Assembly (NCBI RefSeq): GCF_030936135.1
Contig: NC_082617.1
Span: forward strand, 4,935,475 to 4,999,474
From: Gavia stellata
Lineage: Eukaryota > Chordata > Aves > Gaviiformes > Gaviidae
Direction: 5' to 3'
DNA length: 64,000 nt
The stretch's first letter is position 1. Every line of letters begins with the position of its first letter. The notes under the pieces are model-generated. The model saw only the letters and a list, made by a program, of their open reading frames with translations. It searched no databases and had not been told where the DNA came from. Made by a program: the position numbers and the translations under genes. This document shows, piece after piece, positions 27,560-38,799 of the stretch.

Positions 27560-30379
27560 CGGTGTCCCCCCTCAGCTGCATATTGATTGCTCCAGCAGTT
27601 GTGTTTCCCTAATGCTGAGTCTCCTTCTGCAAATGGCCCCACCACATGCAGCTCTTCTGTGTACAGACTTAGCACTCGCGTTTGTCACTAGCAAAGCTGG
27701 GCTTCTCCAGAGAGGCTTTATCTGTGCCTGTTGTGGGTGTATTTTTAGAAAATCAAGTCATCTTGGATGTCTTTGGGGGTGTGAAGAGTAGAAAAGCATC
27801 TAAGAGGTGACTTGTTTCCCAAAGTGTAAAAATCTTTTTGTTGTTTTGCACAATTTTAAAGTGAATTTTCCCCTATGACCGCCCAATATGCTGCTTCTGC
27901 AGCAAGGGCAAAGGGGGAAAAACTTCTTTCAAAAGTGTTAATATTTGCAAACACCCATGCAAGGCCTGCATCCTGTGTGATGTGTGTGCACAGGGCTGTG
28001 GGAGGCTAGAGCAGGGTTAATGTGCTTCTGTGATACACAAATTAAATTCCTCTGCATGTGTGGGAGGTCTAGCAGTCACCCTCTGATAAATGCTGCTGCG
28101 ATCTTTGCAGGGTTAGGGTCCAGAGGTGGGTGTTTACCTGTGTTGTGTGTATGTGTGTAGCAGCCCAGAAGTAATCGGCTGATGAAAGCCTCTGTGCGGT
28201 GTGTGTAGGAGGTCCAGGAGAGACCCACTGATACAGTGGCTGTACGAGCATATGTCACTGCTTGTGATCTCCCTCCAAGAGTAACAGAAACCCAATTCTA
28301 GTTTCATACCATCATTGAAAGGCTGGTGGTTTGTCACAGAAAAAATCACTGCTGCTGAATGACCAAGATGTGACCAGTGTCATTTTTGTTAGATGGGTGC
28401 AAATGATGGAGGACTTTTTCCCTCCTTCATCTGCAGTCCCAAATTCACCCGTGTGGAGCAGGGCACTCGGCGTGAGCTGAGCTCATGCTCTGAATCAGCA
28501 CAGTGCCTTGCTCGAGGTGAAGAGCCGCTCAGACAAGCTATTGTCCATGTTACTGAACTGCTTTTGGCTAATCTTTTCTCTGGCATGAACCTCTTGATTT
28601 TGGCCTGGGAAGCAGCCCTGGTCAGGACTGGAGGATTTCTCCTGCATGTACATTTCTTCTTATTGCTCCGAGCCTTTGCTTTCCTCAGCAAAGGCTTTTG
28701 TCCTCTGGGCACGTACCCAAGCACCATGGTGTAGGTTGCAGCTGCATCCTACTGCCTGTCTGTGGGATAACAGATCACTTTGTGCAACAGGGGCCGTTTG
28801 AAGGCCTTCATGGTCCCCCATCCCCTGTGACATCCCGAGGAGCAGCCAGCTAACAGCTATGGAGAGAAAGGAGCGAGGGAGCCCACGCTGTCGATGTGGG
28901 ACTCCGCAGCTCACCCCAGCCGTGGGCACAGCCAGGAGGGCTGCGGGTGCAGGGGAGGGGAGCCAGGCCATAGGGCCAGGCCAGCCCCACGGGGAGCATG
29001 CCGAGGGGCTGAGGGCTTGTCTGGCTCAGAGAGTGCCATGGTCAGTCCCTTCCCCTCTCTGCACTGTTGCCCTGTCATTTTGCAGATTGATGTGAGCGAT
29101 TTCTGGAGCGCTGTGAGCCTTGAGCTCGCAAGCAAGTGTCCTTAGCTGCTGGGGAAAAGGATGCTGCGTTTACCAGCGTTCATCACCAGAAGGCCCCGTT
29201 TAATTTTGTCGAGTAAGGGGCTGACTCAAATACAGCCACTTGGAGGCTCCAAACTCTGAAACAGGGTCTGCTCCTCTGCAGGTCTGGTGGCTGCAGGGGC
29301 TGTGGAGATGCTGTCGGTGGGGAGAGGTCCTGTGGGCTCTGCAGTGGGGTGGTCCGAGCTGTAGTGCGTCTGCCTCTGTCAGCCTCTCCGTTGCCTTCGG
29401 CAGGTCTGTGCGTGCAGAGCCTGTGCTACTCTGTGATGAACTCACATGAAAGTCACGTTGAGTAAAAGTTACCTTTTCTTCTTTCTTTTTCTGACCTCAG
29501 TGCTACTGTGGTCTGGGCTAGTGGTGGGGGACAATTCATTATTGGGGAAAGAATAGGCAACCACCCTCCCAGGATAAAACCTGGATGAGAAACACCTCCC
29601 CCAGTAAGGTCTGAATCCTTGGGGACTTGGAGGACTGTGTTCTGCCTGGCAGTGACTTGAGGGCAGGGCAGACAGAAAAGTAGCAGGACGAAGCAGCATT
29701 GGTGAGCCTGGAGGTGCCTTAGCTAGACTGCAGCAGAGATCCCCTGCTGCTGATGGTCACTTCCAGAGTGCCTTGTCGACATCCCACAGTGCTATTCATT
29801 GCCTGTCTTTATCTGGAGGAATGAATGAGGCTTATGTGAGGCCAATGATTTTCTAAAACTCAAGCTGTTCAAGGTCCTGAACAGCTTGACCTAACTTAAG
29901 TATTAGCTCTCCAGAGATCTGTTTCCACCTAAATTCCTTTGTGTAAAGGAGCCCTTTATGTGCTCTTGGGGTGCTGGGGGTTCTGTTCATGGGACATAAG
30001 TGGTCAGGAGCTGGGAGACAGGACAACATGGTCGGGAGCTCAAAATGCTACATTTGTAGACCTCTTTAAGAGATGCCCTGAACTATTACTGATTCTCAGG
30101 CCACAGTCTGAGAGCCTTTAGGAAGGGCTAGTAGGAAATGAACCTTGTTTCTTTCACAGGAAGCATCTTGGTGCTTGCCAGATACGCTTTGTGTGGAGAA
30201 AGCCTTTCCTTGGAAGGTTTGTTAGGGGAATTTTGTTGAGAGATGAATAAGTGTCTTTGTGAATCAGATGAAACAGTGGCTGCTGATGGGTGGAGACTGG
30301 CAGCCTGGGGTTTATGTGCAGATACGCAGGAAAGGAAATAGAGTTACGTTCAGCTAACTGTTGCACAATGGCACAATGG

Positions 30380-30987
30380 GTGCATCAAGGAGAGTGTGGC
30401 TAGCAGGTTGAAGGAGGTTATCCTCCCCCTCTACTCTGCCCTGGTGAGGCTGCATCTGGAATACTATGTCCAGTTCTGGGCTCCCCAATTCAAGAAGGAC
30501 AGGGAACTGCTGGAGAGGGTACAGCAAAGGGCTACAAAGATGATTAGGGGACTGGAATATCTTTCTTATGAGGAAAGGCTGAGGGACTTGGGTGTTTTTA
30601 GTCTGGAGAAGAGAAGACTGAGGGGGAATCTTATTAATGCTTATAAATACTTATGGGGTCGGTGCCAGGAGGATGGGTCCAGTCTTTTTTCAGTGGTGCC
30701 CAGCGACAGGACGAGAAGTAATGGGCATAAACTTGGTCATAGGAAGTTCCATCTAAACATGAGGAGGAACTTCTTTACTTTGAGGGTGGTAGAGCACTGG
30801 GACAAGCTTCCCAGAGAGGTTGTGGAGTCTCCTTCTCTGGAGATATTCAAAACTTGCCTGGACGCGTTCCTGTGCAACCTGCTCTAGGTGACCCTGCTCT
30901 GGCGGGGGGGGGGGGGGGGGTGTTGGACTAAATGATCTCCACAGATCCCTTCCAACCCCTGTCATTTTGTGATTCTGTGATTCTTTG
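30380..30987 (+). mobile_element. CR1 LINE, 5'-truncated, with ORF2 C-terminus and 3' UTR
   Basis: An uninterrupted 163-codon frame (30396-30887) reads REVT-like CR1 RT C-terminal sequence, e.g. [36 protein letters not shown] and the end LDAFLCNLL followed by TAG. The 3' UTR keeps GTTGGACTAAATGATCTC and ends GTGATTCTGTGATTCTTTG, the short tandem tail typical of avian CR1. An expanded run of 17 G lies at 30904-30920. The open frame suggests a relatively young copy; 5' truncation means it is inactive. It lies 540 bp upstream of the first recognised sialyltransferase exon, on the same strand. Confidence 0.95.
30904..30920. repeat. Poly-G run (17 G) inside CR1 3' UTR
   Basis: CR1 elements normally carry a short G run here (before GTTGGACTA); in this copy it has grown to 17. 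Confidence 0.9.
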
Positions 30988-31529
30988 ACACCATTACAAG
31001 TGAGTCAACAGGCCAGCAGAATGATGCAATACAGATGTGTGCATAAAATGTCCTCTGAAGGACAATCAGAGAGGAAAAGATGCACTGTTGAACTGATCAG
31101 TGTGCAGCGAGGCTTTGTTATGGGTGTCATGAACTTTGTCATGAAGTGAATGGATAAATGAAATTGGAAATGTAACTGGAATTCTGTCACTCTCTCTTCT
31201 TGTGGATAAACAATGAAAGGATGAATAAGGGCTCCCCAAACATGTACAGAAAGAGGAATGACCAAAAAGGGAGAGGAACTGGGGGGGCAGAACTGGAGGG
31301 AAATGAGATTTTGCTGTCACTGCTGCTCAGAAGGTGGATTAGAAACAGTGCTAAGGACTATATTTAAAAGATGTGGGTCATTTCTGGGAAGTACTTCAAG
31401 ATAGCTCAGTAGCTTTCCAAACCTCTTCATTATGCAGCCTGCTTCAGCTGCCCTAGTCCTTGTGTCTGATACTGCTGTGACTGCTCCACTCATCCCTAAA
31501 CTGCTGCCTCTCTGAATCTCTCTTGGTAG

Positions 31530-31657
31530 GTTTGAATTTCACTGGAAGCCTTTCCTGACCAGCAAATCCTTATACTCGCTCATGGACAGACCTTTTAGAA
31601 GAGAGCTTGAAAAAGTTCTGTGGTTCTGTAAACTGCCTTTCGGGCTGCAGAGCTCAG
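31530..31657 (+). pseudogene. Sialyltransferase relic, stem exon
   Basis: 128 nt between the acceptor TCTTGGTAG and a weak donor CAG|GTGTTG; open throughout. It reads FEFHWKPFLTS..., then MDRPFRRELEKVLWFCKLPF and GLQSS, resembling the conserved stem segment before the catalytic domain of ST3GAL enzymes (F-x-W...PFG-x-K-x-S). It begins in phase 2 and ends in phase 1. Confidence 0.55.
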
Positions 31658-32290
31658 GTGTTGCAATGCTCTTCCCTCCGCATTGTCATGTCTTGGATGG
31701 ACACTGTGCAACCGGAGAGCCTCCCCTTTATGGGGCAGCCTTGAGTGCTGCAGAGGAGATGGAAATACAGCTGCGCACCAGGGTGCACCAGGGGAAATCT
31801 GGATGGCATGCCTTCGAGGGAAGGGCATAGGCCGTGATGGTGGTCATGGAGGAAGGGGGCAGCGCTTTAGCTCCAGGCACTCGCTGTGCCAGGAGGGATG
31901 GAAAGGGGAAGGCTGACAGCAGTGCTCCTGTGGACAAAGCAGGAGCCATTGTGGAAGTTACCAAATGCCAACAGAGAGAAAATACTGAGTGGATCACTGC
32001 CTTTTGCCTTTTTTCTGTGTGAGGTACTACAGAGCAGCTTCGGTTGCTGGTAGCGCTGGTCATAAAGTGCATGCCTTTTATGTGGAAAAAAGCCTCAGTT
32101 TGGACAGGGTTGGGCAGATGGATGTGACAAGAGTGGTGTTTGAGGAGGGTCTCCCATGTAAAGTGTCCTGGCACTTTATGAAAGGATGAAAACTCTCTTT
32201 AGAGCAGAAGAAAAAGGAGACTTGGCCCGTTGGAGGTGGTGGGGCCACATTTCTTACCTGAAGGTGACTCTTCAACTTCTTGTCTTTCAG

Positions 32291-32413
32291 TTCTCTCTGC
32301 TTTTGCCACATTGCAGCTTCTTTCACAGCAGGAGCTGCCTGGATCCTTTGCCCAGTATGAAGGCTGGGCTGGAGACGGGTGTTGGGGGAGCAGGCATGCG
32401 AGGAAAGTGATAG
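32291..32413 (+). pseudogene. Sialyltransferase relic, possible eroded exon with first half of sialylmotif L
   Basis: Lies between a strong acceptor TTGTCTTTCAG and a donor ATAG|GTGGGT. The first part reads ATLQLLSQQELPGSF, like the helix before sialylmotif L; a change of frame then gives RRVLGEQACEESD, which could be a shortened C-R-R-C...V-G-N-G-G stretch. It ends with AG, which would complete the split Arg codon at the start of the next exon. The match is weak and the exon may be spurious. Confidence 0.3.
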
Positions 32414-32844
32414 GTGGGTTGAGAGCCCTGGGTTCTGCAGCTACTCAAAGTTCTCTCTCTTAGTGCTCAACTTCACAGCCCTTTCTGCCTCTCACTCCTG
32501 TCACTGTTCATCTCCTCTCTCAGTAGGTTTCTCTTTCTCTCCCTTTTAAACATGCTCTTTCAAGCAGCTCTCGCACTGATGAACTTAAGCTGCTAGACCC
32601 CAGCTCCCTCCCTTTAACTTCTGTCATACCTCGATCTCTGTTCGCAGTATTGCCCTGTCCCATCTCTTTTCTCTTGCTCTAACTCCATCCCAAGTGTGAC
32701 AGTCCAGGGCTTGGCAAGTACCAAGCACAGGTACTGCATGAGCCAGAATTTGTACCACTTGTTCACAGATGTTGTTCCTGGGATCTGGATAGTCACTTCC
32801 AGCTCAGTGGAGTGGCAGGCAGTCCCAGTGTTACAGGATTACAT

Positions 32845-32915
32845 GCATTTTTACTCTGACTTGAGAAAGTAATTTAATTTCTCTGTGCCTCACTTCCCTA
32901 TCTGAAAAACAGGGG
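32845..32915 (-). mobile_element. MIR-like SINE fragment
   Basis: The plus strand TAATTTAATTTCTCTGTGCC, then TCACTTCCCTATCTGAAAAA, is the reverse complement of the MIR core. It falls in the intron of the sialyltransferase relic, before the motif L exon. Confidence 0.6.
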
Positions 32916-33134
32916 TTGCCTGCCACTGCTGTCTGCCTTTTTATTACAAGGGAGGAAATATTGGTGTGTCTGTGTGAGGTGCCCCGCACCGTGGAACCGG
33001 GCTGCTGGGTTGGGCCATAATGTGTGTCGGTGGCGAGTTCACGTGGCCAGTCATGTATCAGGCAGTGCACAGCTGCCTCCATGGTTGGGAACAAGTGATA
33101 CTGAAACTGGACAAATTCTGGCTTTGCTTCTCAG

Positions 33135-33323
33135 ATTAAATGATGCTCCAGTAAAAGAGCACAAGATGTGGGTGAGAGAACCAGCATCTGTCTCTTCTTC
33201 CCTGAATCAGCTCTGCCCAGCCCTCTGGAAAATAATGACAATGATACACTGATGGTGTTTGTCCCATTCAAGCCCCTGGATTTCCTCTGGCTTAGGGAAC
33301 TATTGCTGAAAACAAGGAATAAG
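33135..33323 (+). pseudogene. Sialyltransferase relic, sialylmotif L (second half) exon
   Basis: Acceptor TTTGCTTCTCAG, donor AAG|GTGAGA. It opens with the split Arg codon then LNDAPVKEH, changes frame between 33151 and 33165, and continues DVGERTSICLFFPESALP and LENNDNDTLMVFVPFKPLDF to KTRNK. This matches the ST3GAL pattern R-LN-x-AP-V...DVG-x-(K/R)-T...(F/Y)PESA...ENN-x-DTL-x-V...FK-x-x-DF-x-W. Its length is one base out of phase, consistent with an internal deletion. Confidence 0.8.
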
Positions 33324-33628
33324 GTGAGATGTCTTTAATGAGGGAAGGTTGAAACTAGGTTATTTGTAGTGACATATTCAATAGCTCTAATCATGTATCT
33401 TTCAAATATTTAATGAGCTGCATAATGCACCTGAGACCTTATTTTTCACTAATTAGCAAGACCCTAGTCTCAGCCACATTGGAGACAGATGTATGGGAAT
33501 GAGTGGAAAAGACCAGGAGACCCTTTGTTCCTCCAAACTCTCCTGAGTCCTTCTGAGCACCCAGCCGGAGCAGTAGACCGCAGCTAACTCAGCGATCTTT
33601 ATCATGGCACTTTCTGGTGTGCCTTCAG

Positions 33629-33760
33629 TGGGCATGCCTTCAGTGTCTCTCTGCCTTTCTCCTGCTGATGAAGGTGGGGTTTTCTCAGCTATGTATTCTC
33701 AACCCGTATGTCACCTATGAAGTGACGTACAAACTGCTGCAGCTAAATGCGTCGAGTAGG
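33629..33760 (+). pseudogene. Sialyltransferase relic, ILNPYV exon
   Basis: Ends at the donor AGTAGG|GTAAGA and reads CILNPYVTYEVTYKLLQLNA before it, matching the (I/V)LNP(Y/F)(F/V) segment between motifs L and S. The start is uncertain: acceptors at 33628, 33672 and 33688 are all in the same phase. The 33628 choice gives 22 residues before ILNP, close to the family spacing. Confidence 0.65.
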
Positions 33761-35241
33761 GTAAGATACTGTACTGGAGAGCAGACAGATAAGCATCAGT
33801 GTTCTGTGTCTTCTCTTATACCTTACTGCTTCAGTGCTGTGCAAGTGGAAGGAAAACCTTTTCATTAGACTAGCTAGTCCCTTCCCTTAGTAAATGCCAT
33901 CTTTTCCTATAGCATGGTTTTTCAGGTTTGGAGCCCTGCTCCTACCTAGAAAAGGAAGATTTTTCCCCACCTGCCACAGCACTGCAGTGTTATTCTCATT
34001 CCAGTCTGCTCCATCACCCCTTGCCATTTTGCATTCAAATCCCTTTTTAGAGTTATATTTCTGTCCATGGTCCTAGACCTCCGAAAACCCGGTTCTCTAG
34101 TGATGAGCAGCTGTGCTGTATAAGCCCTTTCATATATGCTTTTGTGCTTTCCCTGTCTGAAGACCATTACTGATAATTAGCTAGCGTAAAATGGGAGGAA
34201 TTTTGTTTGGCATTCCTTGAAACACCCTGTTCTCACAGATCTCTGGCCTGGGGCTGGCTGTTATGCCCACTGCTTCTGGAGCGCAGACTTCCCCTTCACT
34301 GCACGATGGAGGATTATTTCATTAATGAATCTAATGATACTTTGTCTTTGGTCCTGATGATCTTTGTGATGGTACTGTGCAGTCTTTAATTAACTTTAAG
34401 CCTGCCAGGCACTACTAGGATGTTTATAATCTGCAACAAATGCAAGAGAAGCTTGAAGGCCTGGTATGGTAAAATAACCTTGTCCAAGGTTATGCACTGG
34501 TTCTTGGCTGGGACCAAGATTAGATGCCAAGTCCCTGACTGCTGAAATAATGCTGTAAAAACAAGTACATTTCCCTGCTAAAATGTTTGGAAAGTGCAAA
34601 GTGGGACAATCGAGGCAAGGAGCATGAAGTGCTTGGTTAGGCTTGGGGGACCAGAGAGCATGTTCAGCTGCTCGCGAGCGTGGTGGCTGTGCTGCTCAGT
34701 CACAAGGCTTTTAAGGCATTTTGATTTTGTGCTTTTGATTTTGTGCATGGCCATGTTAGCTTTACGTGAGCAGAAGGCAGTTTTGTAGCACATAGGCCAG
34801 GGACAGGAATTTAATGCGCGGATTAAAAGTGAGGTATCACACGAGGGCTGCCAGCGGGGAATACACACAAAGAGGCACATGGAAAGGACAGAGATGCAGA
34901 GACCTTGTATATGCTCTGTTATGGATGTGGATTTGTTAAAAAGTGTGCTCATTTCTTCCATTCGAAGCTTTTTGATTTCCATGGAGCTCTGTGTTTTATC
35001 AACCCAGAGGTTGTGTGTTCATGAGCCCTCATCTTCTGCAGCACCTTTTCATAAGATGCTCCTTGTTTGAGTTCTGGGAGTGCTGTCTGTATACCTGTCC
35101 TGTTTTATTTACATTTTTTTTTTGCTATATTGAGTGTGGAAGAAGCTACTGGTCCCAGCTGCAAAGGTGTTGCTGGTTGTCAGAATTGTAAAAGTATGAG
35201 TTTGAAATCCTAAACAGATGTTCTCTCTTTTCCCTTCCTAG

Positions 35242-35389
35242 ACATATGCCACCACGGGAATCATTGCTTTGAACTTAGCCCTCCACGTGTGCCAAGAGGT
35301 CAATATTGCAGGCTTTGGTTACCCTGGTAACCAGGACAATACTACGCCAATACATTATTACAATACGGGTCGCTCACGGAAAAAAAGAG
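35242..35389 (+). pseudogene. Sialyltransferase relic, sialylmotif S and motif III exon
   Basis: Acceptor TCCCTTCCTAG. It reads TYATTGIIALNLALHVCQEV then NIAGFGYPGNQDNTTPIHYY, containing the full sialylmotif S with its conserved Cys (HVC) and motif III HYY. The donor GAG|GTAGAA follows a run of seven A; with that run the exon ends in phase 1, but the next exon needs phase 0. Confidence 0.85.
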
Positions 35390-35750
35390 GTAGAAAATGC
35401 CTCCCCTTCAAACTAAGGTTCTCCACAGGGGAACCTACCAGACAAAGCTGTGAGTCAAGCAGCTGAGCGGTCTGGTAGCTATCTCTGGCGTTACCCATGG
35501 AAATTCTGCTAGGACATACCAGGGGAACATATTGGGACATGCTTTGTTCTCAGAGAGTAGCTTGGGTGCAGATTCTGGCGTCTTCAGGGTGCCTTTCATC
35601 CGTCCTAGTTTGGTGATGAGGGTCCTGTGCTGTGGAAGTCCTGCAAGGGGCTGCAGGCAAAGTGGGGCTGGGCAGGATCCAGTGCATTTGGGGCAGGATG
35701 AGGGGCACTGCAAGGAATAATCTCTAACTTTGCCTCTCTTGTCCCTGCAG

Positions 35751-35855
35751 CTCTTTCAGCACAGTATCACCGCTGAGAGGAACTGGCTGCTGAAAATGAT
35801 TGAGTGGGGGGTGATTGCTGACATAGGCAGCCCTTCGTTCCAGCCCCAGAACTGA
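35751..35855 (+). pseudogene. Sialyltransferase relic, last exon with motif VS and stop
   Basis: Acceptor CTTGTCCCTGCAG. It reads LFQHSITAERNWLLKMIEWG then VIADIGSPSFQPQN and TGA. The H-x4-E of motif VS (catalytic His) is present as HSITAE, and the pattern LL-x-x-(L/M)-x-x-x-x-V-I-x-D-(L/I) matches ST3GAL C-termini. Confidence 0.8.
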
Positions 35856-38799
35856 GGGAGGGCTATGCTGCTTGCTGTCCCCTCCAGACACCACTGATGA
35901 TCTCAGCTGGACTTTGCCCTTGTTCCAGATTGTTTTGAGCAGGTCACAGTCTGTCCTGTCGCATGTGGGGTGGGAGGTGAATCCCTGAGATTCGGAGCAC
36001 TTGTCCTTTCCTCCCCCTTTCCTCTGTCGGCCCCTGGTTTCCACCGCTGACTGCTGTCGTGGAGGGTGGAGTGTTGCACAACCCTTCTGCCTTGGCTAAT
36101 CCCCTCCTGTTTTGTAAATAGCCATCCTGTGCTCGTCAGTTATTTGCAAAAAGCACCAAACTGAGATGCTAAGCTGGTCCTCAGCTGCTGAGAAAGGGAG
36201 GGGGTGAGGGTGTGGTACCTGCCATGGGATTTCAAACTCCTTCCTAAGCAGACTGGAGTGAGAGAGCGTCATACCCACCACTTTGGAAAAGGGCCAGCTT
36301 GAACACTCAGAGATTTCAGTGTCTTGCTAATTGTTGGGAAACATTAACGTCTTCAGGGAACAAGAAACATTGGGATTTTATTGTTCTGTTTGAGAATAGA
36401 TGCACTTCTGGTTTCAAGGAGTTGGCACTGTCTTGTGGGAGGGGGATTTCTTGTCAGGACAGGTGAGAATTACCTTAGCATCTCTGAGATCTTCCCATGG
36501 CTTTATGGCCCCATATAATCCCCTCTTTTTTTTTTTCTTTTTCCTCAGCATGGCTGTCTGGAGGTCTCCATGTCTCTTCCAGCTTGTTCTAAGCATGCAG
36601 CCACCCTGCCAAGTCTACTTTGTGTGCTGAATATCTTCCACATTTAAGAAGCCCCCTTAAACCCCCACTTATCTGTGGTTCGCTCATGTCCACATTCCAC
36701 CTCTGGGATCACATCTTCTCATCCTCCACTGCTTCCTTCCAGGATGCAGCTATGTCATATTTCCCCTTCTTTGCTTCCCTCATTGCTGCTTTCTTCCTGG
36801 CCTGTTATCATCATGGGTTCACTTCAGTTGCTGCCTCACCAAAATGCTGCCTTTACCAGCGGAAAGAACCTACAGTGATGAACCTACAAGCTGATGGGTA
36901 TGTTGGTACAACCACTTTGCTGCGGCCTCTTCAGCCAGGTGCTCATTGGGAAGAGGGCTCCTCCTGAATGGCTATTTGAAGGCAAAGTCTAAGAGTGGGG
37001 TTGGCTTAACTTACATCAGGCTGCATGTGTCTTACAGCAGCAGCATTTGGGGTGTAGGAGCATTAGTACAGTACCCATATAACTGCTAAGTATTACCACA
37101 GGGGGTGAAACTTCTGCTTCCCCTCCCATTCCCTTCCTTCCTCCCCTTCGCTGTGGTCAGGCTTTCAGGGCACTTCCTGTGCTATTCGTGTCGCTCCTTT
37201 TCCTGGGTAACTTCTTGTCTAGTATCTCAGCCCTGATTCTCATCATCTGCAAAACGTTAATGCCCTTCATGTTGCTCCCACTGCTATTCCCTTTTGACCA
37301 GCCTGGTTCTTCCTCCATTAGAACTGAAACTGCTTTGTCCTCGTTGGTGCATACAATTCATGGCCAAAGAAATGCTGACAAAACTCCCCCAAAGCTGCCT
37401 TGCTCTGGGAGACTGGTAGAAGAACTGGAGACCCTGGCTCAGCTCAGTTTGAGAAAGGTCACTTGAAAGCTGAAAGGGGATGACCTAATCTTGCACATGC
37501 AAAGAAAACTGAACTGAGTTTGGGAGCAAAAGGGTGTTTTAATAAATTCCTCTTTATCAGCTAAACACTGCCTTCGGGTTTTACTCTGTGCACAAATAAG
37601 TCTTCACTCTCTAAATAACACATAATAGGCACACATATTCTGCAGATTCCAAAAATACGGTGTTCCAAATGCATGCAAATATGCATTTGTATCCGGCTTG
37701 ACCACTCTTTTGGAATTTATTGCTTTGTAAGTAATGGAAGTGGGTGCTCAACTATGTGGACAATTAATATTCTATGTTCTTCTCCTGGTAGAGTAAAACG
37801 GCATAAAAATCTTAATTTCTAAAAGCTGATGTATAAAGCATGCTATGAACTAACCCCAGGAGATGGCTTACATTTTCCTTCTAGGTAACGTGTATACGAG
37901 AACTTCGCCACAGCTTGCAGGAGCTGTGTCTGCACTTTCTGCCGCAGTTGTTGCAACATTTTCCTGTCATGTAGTGTCAAGTCATGGTAGTGAAACCATA
38001 AACATGAGGTTCATGAGTCTTAGCACTGGTCATTGCCTGTGGCAGTGCTCTCAGTACTTGCAGCAAGCAGGTCTGCTACACAGTTTTTTGCTCTTATGTT
38101 TAAGAGCTGGCTGGTTTTCCCTCAAGACAGGGTTCTGTGATCTCTCCAGGTAACCACGATGCGTTAGAGCTGCCTCTTGTTTCAAACTTTCCCATAGTGT
38201 CGGAGCAATGTGGTAGAGGCTTAGTATTTAACCACACTTTGGTGGTAGCACTGAAACCCCAAATCAACCTTTCTTGCATCCAGTTTAAAAAGTCAGAGAC
38301 CTTCAGTCCTCCATGCCTTACACACCTTTCGTGTTTGATAGTCTGAATAAATCCTTGCCCTACAGCAGACTCATTATTATCAAGAGAATTGGGGGAAAGG
38401 AGGTGGAATAAGTAGGATAAGGCAAAGCCACAGTAATACAAAACATATGTAAATTAGGCTACGAGATACCATAATAAGGATGTAATGGAGGGGGAAAGAA
38501 AAAGAAAATGAGTCCTATTGTTGCTTCAGTAGCAAAAGCTAGCATCGGTCTGAGGTGGTAAATCCACCCTTCTCAGGACTGCGGAAAGGCAATTATACTC
38601 CTAAGCACAGCACATTTCATACCAAGGCACTGCGAACATCCTCGCATCAATGGCGACAGTGAATCCCCGGCTCTGAGGCCAGATGAGGAGCGACCATGGC
38701 TCATCTGAGGCAGAAGGGCAGGGAGCTGCTGGGCTGTTTGGTGCCAGCCTGCCTCTCTCCAGGGGTCAAGGGAGCTCCACCGTCACTCACTGCCTGTCC
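35856..38799. other. Intergenic between sialyltransferase relic and Gypsy relic
   Basis: No gene recognised. AATAAA at 37541-37546 could be an old polyadenylation signal of the sialyltransferase relic. An inverted repeat AAATGCAT...ATGCATTT (37667-37688) encloses an octamer ATGCAAAT. Confidence 0.5.

Larger units (their letters stand above)
17241..30379. other. Intergenic, partly GC/CpG-rich, no gene recognised
   Basis: GC-rich around 18000-18140 and 20200-21500, where long overlapping frames on both strands (up to 327 codons) arise from the base composition. Three small tandem duplications lie here. No protein family was recognised. Confidence 0.5.
31530..35855 (+). pseudogene. ST3GAL-family alpha-2,3-sialyltransferase relic, multi-exon, frame broken
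   Basis: Exons joined by eye: 31530-31657, 32291-32413 (weak), 33135-33323, about 33629-33760, 35242-35389 and 35751-35855. The enzymes are type II Golgi proteins that transfer sialic acid from CMP-sialic acid to galactose. Diagnostic pieces: a stem ending KLPFGLQSS; the second half of sialylmotif L (RLNDAPV...DVGERTS) followed by LFFPESA and ENNDNDTLMVFVPFK; ILNPYV; sialylmotif S with TTGIIALNLALHVCQEV and IAGFGYP; motif III HYY; motif VS as H-SITA-E; then a stop. The closest remembered relatives are ST3GAL4, ST3GAL6 and ST3GAL3. Two frame breaks (33151-33165 and the A7 run at 35380-35386) and an eroded first half of sialylmotif L suggest a pseudogene; the intact C-terminal exons suggest recent loss or sequence error. 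The first exon with the membrane anchor was not found. Confidence 0.8.

Noticed and set aside
32974..33134. In-frame upstream extension of the sialyltransferase motif L exon
   Set aside because: The frame is open and vaguely resembles the first half of motif L, but spacing is wrong and a good acceptor at 33134 with a split Arg codon fits the family exon boundary.
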